Assembly (NCBI RefSeq): GCF_016406105.1 | Contig: NZ_CP066308.1 | Location: forward strand, 2,515,501-2,579,500 | Direction: 5' to 3' | Origin: Brevibacillus composti | Lineage (GTDB): Bacteria; Bacillota; Bacilli; Brevibacillales; Brevibacillaceae | DNA length: 64,000 nt | In this document: piece after piece, positions 36,357 through 45,011 of the stretch | Layout: each line of letters begins with the position of its first letter | How positions within the stretch are numbered: the stretch's first letter is position 1 | Position numbers and translations under genes: made by a program | Notes under the pieces: generated by a model | Told to the model about the DNA's origin: nothing | Databases searched by the model: none | Seen by the model: the letters and a program-made list of their open reading frames with translations, nothing else

Positions 36357-37349
36357 CTATTCCCCGTAAACGTGGGTCAGCGTAGATTCTGGTGTCGGAT
36401 AAGGCGCCTGCTCGGCGTACTCCGTCGCCTCATCCACCTCGTTTTGGACGCGGGCCAGGTACTCCTGTTCCTTGGCGTCATCGAGGAGACCGACCTCTTT
36501 CAGATAGTTGCCAAATAACAGAATCGGATCCTTTTTCTTGGCTTCCTCTACTTCTTCGCGGGAACGGTACGTGCGGTCATCGTCGTCGCTGGAGTGGGGA
36601 ACCAACCGGTACATCACCGCCTCGATCAGCGTAGGACCTTGACCGGAGCGGGCCCGCTCCACCGCTTCCTTCATCACGCGGTACACCTCGATCGGATCAT
36701 TGCCATCCACGCTGATCCCGGGAAATCCGTAACCGATTGCACGGTCTGCGACGCTTTCGCAGGCCAGCTGCTTTTTCAGCGGCACAGAGATGGCGTATTT
36801 GTTGTTTTCACAGAAAAAGATGACGGGCAGCTTATGCACGCCGGCAAAGTTGGCGCCCTCGTGGAAGTCGCCCTGATTGCTGGACCCTTCCCCGAAGGAT
36901 GCGTACACGACGTGGTCCTTGTTCTGCATCTTGCCAGCCAGCGCAATGCCTACAGCATGGGGCACCTGGGTGGTAACGGGACTGGAACCAGTCAGGATGT
37001 TCCACTTTTTCCCGCCGAAATGACCGGGCATCTGCCTGCCGCCGCTGTTCGGGTCCTCTGCCTTCGCAAATGCAGAGAGCATGCAGTCGCGAGCGGTCTG
37101 GCCAAACACCAGCACCAGGCCGAGGTCGCGGTAATAGGGACAGAGATAATCTTTCCCTACTTCCAGAGCAAAGGCTGCGCCTACTTGTGCCGCCTCCTGT
37201 CCCTGGCAGGAGATGACGAACGGCACTTTGCCCGCCCGATTCAACAGCCATTGGCGCTCGTCAATTTTGCGCGCCAGCAGCATGTAATAATACATGTCGA
37301 GTACCTGTGCGTCCGTCAAGCCTACTTCTTCATGCCGTTTGCTTGTCAT
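36357..37349 (-). CDS. bkdAA: Branched-chain 2-oxoacid dehydrogenase E1 alpha subunit
   Basis: A 330-residue ThDP-binding subunit. The thiamine diphosphate/Mg motif reads SFGEGSSNQGDFHEGANFA to FFCENNKYAIS, and the phosphorylation-loop-like YRLVPHSSDDDDRTYRS is present. The start codon at 37349 is ATG with a nearby GGAGGG. It is 12 bp upstream of bkdAB. Confidence 0.95.
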   Translation of the reverse strand: MTSKRHEEVGLTDAQVLDMYYYMLLARKIDERQWLLNRAGKVPFVISCQGQEAAQVGAAFALEVGKDYLCPYYRDLGLVLVFGQTARDCMLSAFAKAEDPNSGGRQMPGHFGGKKWNILTGSSPVTTQVPHAVGIALAGKMQNKDHVVYASFGEGSSNQGDFHEGANFAGVHKLPVIFFCENNKYAISVPLKKQLACESVADRAIGYGFPGISVDGNDPIEVYRVMKEAVERARSGQGPTLIEAVMYRLVPHSSDDDDRTYRSREEVEEAKKKDPILLFGNYLKEVGLLDDAKEQEYLARVQNEVDEATEYAEQAPYPTPESTLTHVYGE

Positions 37350-37376
37350 TATCGGATACCCTCCTTGTCATTTTTG

Positions 37377-38798
37377 CTAGCTGTGTATCGCTTTTCCGTC
37401 TACAGCCAAAGCCGCTTCCATGATCGCCTCCGACAAAGTCGGATGGGGGTGGATCGTCTGGCCGATCTCCCACGGCGTCGCGTCCAGGACTTTTGCCAGA
37501 CCCGCTTCCGAGATCATGTCTGTCACATGCGGACCGATCATGTGGACGCCCAAAAGATCGTTTGTCTTCGCGTCGGCCACGATTTTGACAAAGCCGTCGT
37601 TTTCGCCGTAAACCAGCGCTTTGCCGAGCGGCTTGAAACTGAATTTGCCCACTTTTACGTCAAAGCCTTGCCTGCGTGCCTCCGCCTCCGTCAGCCCGAC
37701 ACCGGCGATCTCGGGGCGGCCGTATATGCACTTCGGCACCTTGTTGTAGTCCAGCGGCTCTACCGGCAGACCGGCCATGTGCTCGACAGCGAGAATTCCT
37801 TCGTGGGAGGCGACGTGGGCGAGCTGGAGGCCGCCGATCACATCCCCGATCGCGTAGATGTGGGATTCGGCAGTCTGATAGTATTGATTGACGCGGATGA
37901 CGCCCTGCTCCACGCGAATCTCTGTCGCTTCCAGACCGAGGTTTTCCACGTTCGCCTGACGGCCGACGGAGACGAGCAGCTTTTCGGCTGTGTAGCTTTG
38001 CACGCCGCTGGAGGTCTCGGCCTGAATGGTCACTTTTCCGTCAGCCTTTTCCCATGTTTCGGGCAGTACCTTGGCTCCGGTCACGATGGATATCTTCCGT
38101 TTTTTCAGTAAACGAGCCATCTCCTTGCTGATCTCTTCATCCTCAGTCGGCAGAATTCGGTCCGCGTACTCCACGACGGTAACCGAAACACCGAAGTCGC
38201 TGAGCATCGATGCCCACTCGATGCCGATGACCCCACCGCCGACGATGATCACCGAAGCGGGCAGCTGCTCCAGCTGGAGCGCCTCATCGCTCGTCATGAC
38301 GTACTCGCCATCGATCGCAAGGCCCGGCAGGGTGCGCGGTCTCGATCCGGTAGCGAGGAGAAGGAAGCGAGGCACCAGCATCTCCTGTTCGCCGCTCGGC
38401 GTCTCGACGCGCACGGCTCCCGCCTGCGGAGAGAAAATGGAGGGCCCCATCACCCGGCCAAACCCTTCGATTACGGTAATATTGCCTTTTTTCATCAGGT
38501 AGTGGATCCCTTTATGCAACTGATCCACGATGCCATCTTTTCGCGACTGCACTTTGGAGAAGTCAAGGCCGATGTTTTCGGCGGTTACGCCGTACTTGTC
38601 CCCCTCTTTGAGCGTGGCAAACACCTCCGCGCTGCGGAGAAGCGCCTTGGAAGGAATGCATCCCCGATGCAGGCAGGTGCCGCCCATCTTTGCTTTTTCG
38701 ACGACGGCTACCTTCATTCCCAGTTGCGAAGCACGGATTGCGGCGACATAGCCGCCTGTCCCTCCTCCCAATACGACGAGATCAAATTCCTGCGACAT
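37377..38798 (-). CDS. lpdV: Dihydrolipoyl dehydrogenase (E3)
   Basis: A 473-residue flavoprotein with an FAD-binding GGGTGGYVAA start, the redox disulfide in GGTCLHRGCIPSK (Cys42/Cys47), an NAD-binding VGGGVIGIEWA and the C-terminal HPHPTLSE active-site His-Glu. It reoxidises E2-bound lipoamide. The start at 38798 follows GAGGGGG. First of the four dehydrogenase-complex genes, 256 bp after bcd. Confidence 0.95.
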   Translation of the reverse strand: MSQEFDLVVLGGGTGGYVAAIRASQLGMKVAVVEKAKMGGTCLHRGCIPSKALLRSAEVFATLKEGDKYGVTAENIGLDFSKVQSRKDGIVDQLHKGIHYLMKKGNITVIEGFGRVMGPSIFSPQAGAVRVETPSGEQEMLVPRFLLLATGSRPRTLPGLAIDGEYVMTSDEALQLEQLPASVIIVGGGVIGIEWASMLSDFGVSVTVVEYADRILPTEDEEISKEMARLLKKRKISIVTGAKVLPETWEKADGKVTIQAETSSGVQSYTAEKLLVSVGRQANVENLGLEATEIRVEQGVIRVNQYYQTAESHIYAIGDVIGGLQLAHVASHEGILAVEHMAGLPVEPLDYNKVPKCIYGRPEIAGVGLTEAEARRQGFDVKVGKFSFKPLGKALVYGENDGFVKIVADAKTNDLLGVHMIGPHVTDMISEAGLAKVLDATPWEIGQTIHPHPTLSEAIMEAALAVDGKAIHS

Positions 38799-38990
38799 AT
38801 TTCTTCCCCCTCTGCTGACCTGGTGGCGAGCTGCAAGCGTGTGTGATGCGTGCAAAAGTAGCGTGTATGCTTCACGGACTTACGATTATGTATGGAACAA
38901 ATCTGTGGCACGTATGCGATCAATGCCGCAGCTTCTATGTATGATGCCTGTGTGAATGCCTGTCTGATGGTGCAAGCCGAAGGCAGCTGC

Positions 38991-39028
38991 CCATCCCCGC
39001 CCGCTCGCGTGAGGCGGTGCGGGGATGG
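38991..39028 (-). other. GC-rich hairpin between bcd and lpdV
   Basis: CCATCCCCGC and GCGGGGATGG (10 bp perfect arms, extended by CCGC/GGCGG pairs) form a very stable hairpin 26 nt past the bcd stop, with no U tract. Likely an attenuating or stabilising element in the bkd transcript. In B. subtilis buk occupies this interval. Confidence 0.6.
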
Positions 39029-39054
39029 AGCAGTCCTTCCGAGCCTCTTGTTTC

Positions 39055-40146
39055 CTAGCGGTTCAATACCGACTTGCCGTTTTGCAAAAAGGTGCTGCGG
39101 GAGCGGGCCACGCTGGCGATCCGCTCTTCCGCCATGCGGTCTGCCGCTTTATAGGAAGGAACGCCATCGCGTTCGGCGATTTCAAACACCTTCAGAATGT
39201 TGTCGTAAATCGTCTCTACCTTTTTCAGCGCGCGCTCGCGATTGTAGCCTTGCAGCTCATCCGCTACGTTGATGACGCCGCCTGCGTTGATGATGTAATC
39301 GGGCGCGTAGATGAGGCCCATCTCATGAATTTTATCGCCATGTCTTTCTTCTTTCAATTGATTGTTGGCCGCACCGGCGATCACTTTTGCCTTCAGCAGC
39401 GGGATGGTGTCGTCGTTGATGATGGCGCCCAGCGCGCAAGGCGAGAAAATGTCGCATTCCACGCCGAAGATCTCATCGACGCTTACGGCTTTGGCACCGA
39501 AATCATTGACGGCGCGATTGACGTTTTCTTCATTGATATCGGTGACGATCAGATGCGCTCCCTCTTCATGCAGATGGCGGCAGAGATTGTAAGCCACATT
39601 GCCCACACCCTGGACGGCGACCACGCGGCCGGACAGGTCATCGCTGCCGTAAGCCAGCTTCGCCGCTGCCTTCATCCCTCTGTACACGCCGTAGGCGGTT
39701 ACCGGCGAGGGATTGCCGCTGGAGCCAAACGCCGGGGAGACACCGGTCACATAGTCGGTTTCCAGATGAATCATATCCATGTCAGCCACGGTAGTGCCAA
39801 CGTCCTCTGCCGTGATGTAGCGTCCGTTCAGCCCTTGAATGTAGCGGCCAAATGCGCGGAACAGCTCCTCGCTCTTGTCTTTGCGCGGATCACCGATAAT
39901 GACGGCTTTGCCTCCGCCGATGTTCAGCCCGGCGCCGGCGTTTTTATAGGTCATGCCGCGAGCCAGACGAAGCACGTCCACGATGGCTTCTTCCTCGGTT
40001 TTGTACGGCCACATGCGGGTCCCGCCCAAAGCAGGTCCCAATGTCGTGTCATGTATGCAGATGATCGCTTTTAGTCCCGAATTCTCGTCCTGGCAAAATA
40101 CAAGCTGCTCGTAATCGTAATTTTGCATGTACTCAAAGATGTTCAT
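39055..40146 (-). CDS. bcd: Leucine (branched-chain amino acid) dehydrogenase
   Basis: A 363-residue Glu/Leu/Phe/Val dehydrogenase. The catalytic lysines lie in [18 protein letters not shown] and [16 protein letters not shown], with the NAD-binding [18 protein letters not shown]. It reversibly deaminates leucine, valine and isoleucine to the keto acids used by the downstream complex. The gene is directly downstream of a sigma-54 promoter. The ATG is behind a GGGAGG site. Confidence 0.96.
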   Translation of the reverse strand: MNIFEYMQNYDYEQLVFCQDENSGLKAIICIHDTTLGPALGGTRMWPYKTEEEAIVDVLRLARGMTYKNAGAGLNIGGGKAVIIGDPRKDKSEELFRAFGRYIQGLNGRYITAEDVGTTVADMDMIHLETDYVTGVSPAFGSSGNPSPVTAYGVYRGMKAAAKLAYGSDDLSGRVVAVQGVGNVAYNLCRHLHEEGAHLIVTDINEENVNRAVNDFGAKAVSVDEIFGVECDIFSPCALGAIINDDTIPLLKAKVIAGAANNQLKEERHGDKIHEMGLIYAPDYIINAGGVINVADELQGYNRERALKKVETIYDNILKVFEIAERDGVPSYKAADRMAEERIASVARSRSTFLQNGKSVLNR

Positions 40147-40239
40147 GAAGAAACCTCCCTAAATTGTTCGTTTGCGCAATGTCGTGCTGTTAACCTGAGG
40201 CTCCACAATCGGAGATGATCCCAGCCATCCCCATATTCT

Positions 40240-40255
40240 TGCAATTACCGTGCCA
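40240..40255 (-). promoter_or_regulatory. Sigma-54 (SigL) promoter of the bkd operon
   Basis: On the minus strand TGGCACGGTAATTGCA matches the -24/-12 consensus TGGCACN5TTGCA exactly. It lies about 95 bp upstream of the bcd start, between bcd and its sigma-54-dependent activator bkdR. Confidence 0.9.
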
Positions 40256-40269
40256 GAAAAACGAATCTA

Positions 40270-40283
40270 TGAAAGCGCTTTAT
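40270..40283. promoter_or_regulatory. Candidate CcpA cre site upstream of the bkd promoter
   Basis: TGAAAGCGCTTTAT matches 12 of 14 positions of the cre consensus TGWAANCGNTNWCA and is nearly palindromic (AAAGCGCTTT). It lies 15-28 bp upstream of the -24 element, where it could affect activator-polymerase contact. It might instead be a BkdR-binding site. Confidence 0.4.
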
Positions 40284-40369
40284 TTTTCTGCACGTTCCTT
40301 TTTTTGCCTCTTCCTATTGTGCATATTTTTGCATGATCGAGCAATGATTTGCATGCAAAAAATTGCAGT

Positions 40370-42439
40370 TTAGGATTGCTCGTCCGAAAGGCCGTACTTG
40401 TCCAGCTTGTAGTACAAGCTGCGAATCGAGATTCCCAAGCGCTTCGCCGCCAATGTCCGATTTCCCTTGACGGCCGCCAGTTCGCGCAAAATATGAACCC
40501 TCTCTGCTTCGTCCATCGCTTCTTTCAGCGTCTTCCCGGCGCCTGCCGACGGCGTCTCTGAGGGCAGCGAAGCCATCCGGCTGCTTTTTCGTTCCAGCGG
40601 GGGCAAATCCTCCGGCTGGATCACCCGCTCCGACAAGCGCTTCAGGATCATCGCCCGTCCCAGCACATTCTCCAGCTCGCGCACATTGCCCGGCCAATCG
40701 TAGGCGTAGAGCAGCTGGAGCGTACCCTCCGCGATGCCTTCCACATTTCTGCCGTACTCCTGGTTGTATTTGCGTATCAGGTGCAGCGCCAGCGGGTGAA
40801 TGTCTTCCAGGCGCTGGCGGAGCGGCGGGATATAGATCGGCACGACGTGAAGCCGGTAGTAGAGGTCTTCGCGAAACCGCCCGGACTGGATCGCCGATTC
40901 CAGATTGACATGTGTGGCGGCGATCACCCGGACGTCGATCTCCACCGGCTTCGTTCCGCCGACGCGCACGACTTCCCGCTCCTGCAGCACCCGCAGGAGC
41001 TTTACCTGCATGCTCATCGACAGCTCGCCGATCTCGTCGAGAAAAATCGTCCCGCCGCTGGCTTCCTCAAACAAGCCGCGCTTTCCGCCGCGCTTGGCTC
41101 CGGTAAACGCTCCTTCCTCGTAGCCGAACAGTTCGCTCTCCAGCAGGCTTTCGGAGATGGCGGCGCAATTGACGCGGACGAACTGCTTGTAGCGGCGGCT
41201 GCTGGCATTGTGGATCGCGTGGGCAAACAGCTCCTTGCCCGTCCCCGACTCCCCGCGCAAGAGGACGGTCGCCGGCGTCTGGGCCGCGCTCTGTGCTTGT
41301 TCGAGGGCAGCCTTCATCGGATCGCTGAAGCCGATAATGTCCGCGAAGCTGTATTTCGCCTCCAGCTTGCGGATGATGCGATGGGCTTTTTCCAGTTCTT
41401 CGGTCAGCCGCTTGATCTCGGTCACGTCGTGGATCACTCCGACGCTGCCCTTCAACTCCCCGTCTACCATGACAGGAGCCACATTGACAACGACGTCTTT
41501 TCTTTTGGAGCCTAGCTTCATATGTACGCCGCGCACCGGCTTTTTGGTCTGCAGGACCTGCATGTGCATGCTGTCCCCCTCCGAGATGTCCACCGTCGCC
41601 GGCTTTCCAATGACGTCTTCGCGGGTCAGGCCGGTGATCCTCGTATAGGCCGGGTTGATCAAAAGTCCGTTTCCCTTGGCATCGACGACGGAGATCGCTT
41701 CATCGGAGGAGTCGATGATCGCCTGCAGCATGCTTTTCAGTTCCTTGAGATCCGTCACTTCCTCTGCCAGCGCCATGATGTCGGTAATATCGCGGAAAAT
41801 CGCCACGACGCCTGCCACTTCCCCGTGCTCGTCCCTCACCGGCACCCGGTTGGTGATGATGCGCGTCTGGTTCGGCAGGATTTGCTCCTGGTTCAGCTCT
41901 GGCTGTCCTGTCTCTAATACAATATGTAAACGTGTATTGGGTATTCGCTCCGCGACGGGCGTGCCCAACACTTCTTCTGCCCCGATGCCCATCAGCCGCT
42001 CGGCGGCTTTGTTGAACAGGGTAATTATGCCCTGCCTGTTCACCGCGATAATCGCGTCATGCGTGGAATTGAGCATGATTTCCCGCTCGCGGTGGTTTTG
42101 CGTCAACGCGGCGATCAGCTCATCCCGCTCGCGAATCAGCTTCATGATAATCGCTGTAAACGTACCCGGGATCAGCACCGTTTTCTCCTGTTTCAAGCGG
42201 AGAATTTCTTCATAGGCGGCTGGATCTCCGGTGGCCTCCAGAATCACGTCAATATCGGACGACAGATACGGGCGAAAATCGGTCCCCACTTCAATGCCGA
42301 GGGAACGGGCCAAGCGTATACCGGGCGCGTCCTCGCGCGCATCGATGACGGCGACGATGTTCATTCGCTCCATATGGCTGAGCATTTGCAGGAGCGTCGT
42401 CCCTCCCTTGCCCGCTCCGACGATGAGCAGCTTGTGCAT
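40370..42439 (-). CDS. bkdR: Sigma-54-dependent activator BkdR
   Basis: A 689-residue regulator: an N-terminal Rossmann-like region (LLIVGAGKGGTTLLQML), two PAS domains (about 115-225 and 240-350), an AAA+ domain with Walker A RGESGTGKE, the sigma-54-contacting EGAFTGAKRGG and Walker B GTIFLDEIGE, and a Fis-type helix-turn-helix at the end (NRTLAAKRLGISIRSLYYKL). The architecture and position beside bcd match B. subtilis BkdR, which activates the operon in response to isoleucine or valine. Confidence 0.94.
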   Translation of the reverse strand: MHKLLIVGAGKGGTTLLQMLSHMERMNIVAVIDAREDAPGIRLARSLGIEVGTDFRPYLSSDIDVILEATGDPAAYEEILRLKQEKTVLIPGTFTAIIMKLIRERDELIAALTQNHREREIMLNSTHDAIIAVNRQGIITLFNKAAERLMGIGAEEVLGTPVAERIPNTRLHIVLETGQPELNQEQILPNQTRIITNRVPVRDEHGEVAGVVAIFRDITDIMALAEEVTDLKELKSMLQAIIDSSDEAISVVDAKGNGLLINPAYTRITGLTREDVIGKPATVDISEGDSMHMQVLQTKKPVRGVHMKLGSKRKDVVVNVAPVMVDGELKGSVGVIHDVTEIKRLTEELEKAHRIIRKLEAKYSFADIIGFSDPMKAALEQAQSAAQTPATVLLRGESGTGKELFAHAIHNASSRRYKQFVRVNCAAISESLLESELFGYEEGAFTGAKRGGKRGLFEEASGGTIFLDEIGELSMSMQVKLLRVLQEREVVRVGGTKPVEIDVRVIAATHVNLESAIQSGRFREDLYYRLHVVPIYIPPLRQRLEDIHPLALHLIRKYNQEYGRNVEGIAEGTLQLLYAYDWPGNVRELENVLGRAMILKRLSERVIQPEDLPPLERKSSRMASLPSETPSAGAGKTLKEAMDEAERVHILRELAAVKGNRTLAAKRLGISIRSLYYKLDKYGLSDEQS

Positions 42440-42519
42440 GCCTGGTATCCCTCTTTCGTATGATCAAACTGATACCATTGTAACGCAAGCGGGACCTAAT
42501 GGACAGGCAGATGTTCCAT

Positions 42520-42548
42520 TGGACAAGGAGCGGCCCATCCTTTATGAT
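42520..42548 (+). promoter_or_regulatory. Sigma-A promoter of the DUF2627 gene
   Basis: A -35 TGGACA (42520-42525), 17 bp spacer and -10 TATGAT (42543-42548), each 5 of 6 to consensus. The predicted transcription start near 42555 favours the downstream TTG start of the gene. Confidence 0.5.
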
Positions 42549-42583
42549 GGGGAAGTAGCATGATGGAAAGGGGAGAAACACCC

Positions 42584-42841
42584 TTGATCGGTCAGAAACT
42601 GGTTGCCCTGATGATCATGGTGATTCCGGCGCTGATCGCGATGTATGGAATCAAGCTGATCCGAGACGCCTTTTTCTATTCCATCGGGCCTGAGACTCCA
42701 TTTCTCTGGGGGAAACTGCTCTTCGGCATTTTGCTGTTTATCGTGCCGGTACTCTTTATCGCCGGGTTCATCCTGCATCACGACCGCAAAAGAAACCGTG
42801 TCCAGCCCCGTTTTATGAAGCGCGAGCCTGAAGAGGAATAG
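42584..42841 (+). CDS. yqzF: DUF2627 family membrane protein (YqzF-like)
   Basis: An 85-residue protein with two membrane helices (LVALMIMVIPALIAMYGIKL and LLFGILLFIVPVLFIAGFIL) and a basic C-terminal tail (HHDRKRNRVQPRF), as in YqzF of B. subtilis, which also sits beside bkdR. The TTG at 42584 has AAAGGGGAG 8 nt upstream. An ATG at 42560 would leave almost no leader after the predicted promoter, so it is the less likely start. Function unknown. Confidence 0.8.
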   Translation: MIGQKLVALMIMVIPALIAMYGIKLIRDAFFYSIGPETPFLWGKLLFGILLFIVPVLFIAGFILHHDRKRNRVQPRFMKREPEEE

Positions 42842-42881
42842 CATTCGCATGCGCTCTCTGCATACAGGAGCACAAGCGTCA

Positions 42882-42909
42882 CAAAACCGGGAGGATTCCC
42901 GGTTTTTTT
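42882..42909 (+). terminator. Bidirectional terminator between DUF2627 and the MraY-like gene
   Basis: AAAACCGGGAGGATTCCCGG followed by TTTTTTT on the plus strand; on the minus strand it follows the convergent gene within a few bases and ends in TTTTGTG. Confidence 0.85.
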
Positions 42910-43783
42910 ATTTGCCCTCCATCGGCCTGCCCCACTCGTCCAAGCGGTTCAGCCAGCCCACGCGCGCGATCAGCCGCGAGAAGGAGACGAACTCGGACAA
43001 GAGGTGAAGACCTGCAAAGAGCAGCAGCACGACAATCTGCCAAGAAAACGACAGCGAGACGACGAGGGCAAAGCCGGCGACGAACCCGAGGTAATTGGCG
43101 CCGGTATCCCCCAGCATCAGGCGGGCCTTGGCGTCATGGGGAAAGAGAAGCAGCGTGGCCGTGATGACGGGCAGCAGCCAGTGCCAGAGGCCGGCAGGAG
43201 CCGCCCCGACGATCAGGCTCACCGCCGGGACGGCAACCAGCATCCAGAATACTTTCAGCGCCCGACCCGGCCTGACGTCAAAGAGGTTCAGCAGATTGGA
43301 CGAGAGCGCCAGGAGGCCCGCCCCGACGATCATGCCCGGCACATCCGGCTGAAGCTGGCTGCTGATGATCAGCGCAGTTCCCCCGCCCCCGAGCACTTTC
43401 CACATGCCGCTCGTCAGTCTGCGCTCGCTGAGGAGCGTTCCTACATGTCCGCGAAAGCCTTTGGGCTGCTTGTCCGAAGAGCGATCGTCCACCCAGCCGA
43501 AGACAGCCAGGGAAAGCGAGCCCGTCAGCAAAAGCAGCCCAAGCCCCAGCACCTCGCCGCTCCACCGGGACGCATATCCGAAGCCCAGCAGCACGCACTG
43601 GACAAGCGCTGCAGAGGCGGCCAGCAGCAAGCCTCCAGCCGTCACCACCTGCTCTCCCCGGTAATTGGCGCGAACGATCTGCGCATTATACATTTTTTCC
43701 AAAAATCGGTGAAAAAAGCAGCGATGAAACAGAAAAGGCCCTGCCACTCCCAGGACCCAAACGCCCATCAATTTCGGTTCCAC
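42908..43783 (-). CDS. MraY/WecA-like polyprenyl-phosphate sugar-1-phosphate transferase
   Basis: A 291-residue polytopic membrane protein of the glycosyl transferase 4 / MraY superfamily. Conserved sites are the Asp-rich GWVDDRSSDKQPKG, the NLLNLFDVRPGRALK segment (catalytic Asp) and LGDTGANYLGF. Length is short compared with WecA (about 350), with a shorter N-terminus. The GTG at 43783 follows GGGAGG; an ATG at 43801 lies inside the upstream gene. It overlaps the GT2 gene by 16 bp. The sugar nucleotide used cannot be told from sequence. Confidence 0.82.
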   Translation of the reverse strand: MEPKLMGVWVLGVAGPFLFHRCFFHRFLEKMYNAQIVRANYRGEQVVTAGGLLLAASAALVQCVLLGFGYASRWSGEVLGLGLLLLTGSLSLAVFGWVDDRSSDKQPKGFRGHVGTLLSERRLTSGMWKVLGGGGTALIISSQLQPDVPGMIVGAGLLALSSNLLNLFDVRPGRALKVFWMLVAVPAVSLIVGAAPAGLWHWLLPVITATLLLFPHDAKARLMLGDTGANYLGFVAGFALVVSLSFSWQIVVLLLFAGLHLLSEFVSFSRLIARVGWLNRLDEWGRPMEGK

Positions 43784-44457
43784 TGTGCTCCCTCCCACCA
43801 TTTTCTGCCCAGCGCCCGGCCGATCGCCAAGAGTTCTTTGCCGCGGTGCCTGTAGCCGGACAGGTCATTTCCCGTATGCCGATGCGTAAAGGGGACCGGG
43901 ACTTCGATCAGGCGGCCGCCTGCCCGCAGCGCTTCGATGGTGAGGCCCACCTCGATGCCGAAGTCCGGCTCCAGGCGGCCGATCCGCTCCAACAGTTTCC
44001 GGGTCAGCGCCCTCTGGCCGGATAAGGGAGCCTCAGGGGCAAAGCCGGTCAATGCGCGAATCCCTTGCTTTGCCAGCCCTTTTGCCAAACCGAGGCCCAC
44101 CTTGCGCGGCGGCGGCGGCAAGACGGCGATCGCCATGTCATACGCTTCATTCAGCACGGGAGACAGCAGGGCGTCTGCCAGGCCCGCGCTCTCCCGGAGA
44201 TCCCCGTCGAGGAACAGAAGCACTTCGCCGCTGGAATGGCGCCAGCCGGTCTGCAAGGCCTCTCCCTTCCCGCGGTTCACCGGATGCTGCAGGACCTGGT
44301 CTGCGTACTTCGCGGCCAGTGCTGCCGTCTGGTCACTGCTGCCGTCATCCACGACGATCAACTCATCGCAGACGAGCCTCTCCCGCACAGCCTGTAGCGT
44401 CGGCACGATCCAGTCAGCCTCATTGTAAGCGGGGATGATGACACTAACTTTTTTCAC
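43768..44457 (-). CDS. Family 2 glycosyltransferase
   Basis: A 229-residue GT-A enzyme: VSVIIPAYNEADWI at the start, LIVVDDGSSDQT, the DXD-like LFLDGDLRES and a GIEVGLTIEALRAGG acceptor-side segment. There is no membrane domain, unlike dolichol-phosphate mannosyltransferase fusions. It overlaps steB by 14 bp and the MraY-like gene by 16 bp, so its product may act on a lipid-linked sugar made by the latter. Confidence 0.87.
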   Translation of the reverse strand: MKKVSVIIPAYNEADWIVPTLQAVRERLVCDELIVVDDGSSDQTAALAAKYADQVLQHPVNRGKGEALQTGWRHSSGEVLLFLDGDLRESAGLADALLSPVLNEAYDMAIAVLPPPPRKVGLGLAKGLAKQGIRALTGFAPEAPLSGQRALTRKLLERIGRLEPDFGIEVGLTIEALRAGGRLIEVPVPFTHRHTGNDLSGYRHRGKELLAIGRALGRKWWEGAQWNRN

Positions 44458-45001
44458 GCTCTGTTTTCATCTCCGTCAGCATTTTTTGCAACCGATCCAA
44501 GAGCTCCCATTGCTGTGAAAAGGTTTGCGGCAGCTGGTCCAGATGCAGCCAGCGCACCTCCTCCGGCAGCTCATCCAACCAGGCCGGTCTGGCCCCGCCA
44601 AAAGCGAGAAGCGGACCGTCGATTGCCGTGCCGCCCCCCTTGTAGGGGACAAGCTCCAGGCCTGTCCGCTCCAGCAGCTTGCGCAGCGGAGCGACGGGCG
44701 CCTCCGCCTCGTGCCAGACGTATATTCTCTTGCCCTGCATCGCATCGGCATAGCGTACGGCCATCAGATGGGCCGCTTCGGTGTTGTTTTTCTCCATCTC
44801 CGCAAGCAGGCGGTTGATTTGCTGCTTGAGCTCCTGATTGCTTTTAAGCGCCTGGTGATACCTTTTCTCCATCTGGCTGAGCCATTCTTGTTCATTAAAA
44901 GAAAACCACGATTGTCCTGTCATGCCGCCGAGCAGGATCCCGATACCCAGACTGAGAAAAACTGCTGCCAGCGAAATCAGATGGTGACGAAATGGAATCA
45001 T
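44444..45001 (-). CDS. SteB/MctB-like single-span membrane protein
   Basis: A 185-residue protein: one N-terminal helix (HLISLAAVFLSLGIGILLGG, the hallmark of the copper transporter/MctB family), a coiled coil (about 45-85), and an extracytoplasmic alpha/beta domain. In actinobacteria the homologue SteB/MctB pairs with SteA in envelope maintenance and cell separation. Here it immediately follows steA (10 bp). The ATG at 45001 follows AGGAGGG. The copper-transport label used in databases is unlikely to describe this protein. Confidence 0.78.
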   Translation of the reverse strand: MIPFRHHLISLAAVFLSLGIGILLGGMTGQSWFSFNEQEWLSQMEKRYHQALKSNQELKQQINRLLAEMEKNNTEAAHLMAVRYADAMQGKRIYVWHEAEAPVAPLRKLLERTGLELVPYKGGGTAIDGPLLAFGGARPAWLDELPEEVRWLHLDQLPQTFSQQWELLDRLQKMLTEMKTEREKS

Positions 45002-45011
45002 GACTACCCTC

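Noticed and set aside
42560-42583. ATG at 42560 as start of the DUF2627 protein
   Set aside because: It lies about 5 nt after the predicted transcription start, and its would-be Shine-Dalgarno sequence falls upstream of the transcript start. The TTG at 42584 has a better site and fits the family N-terminus.
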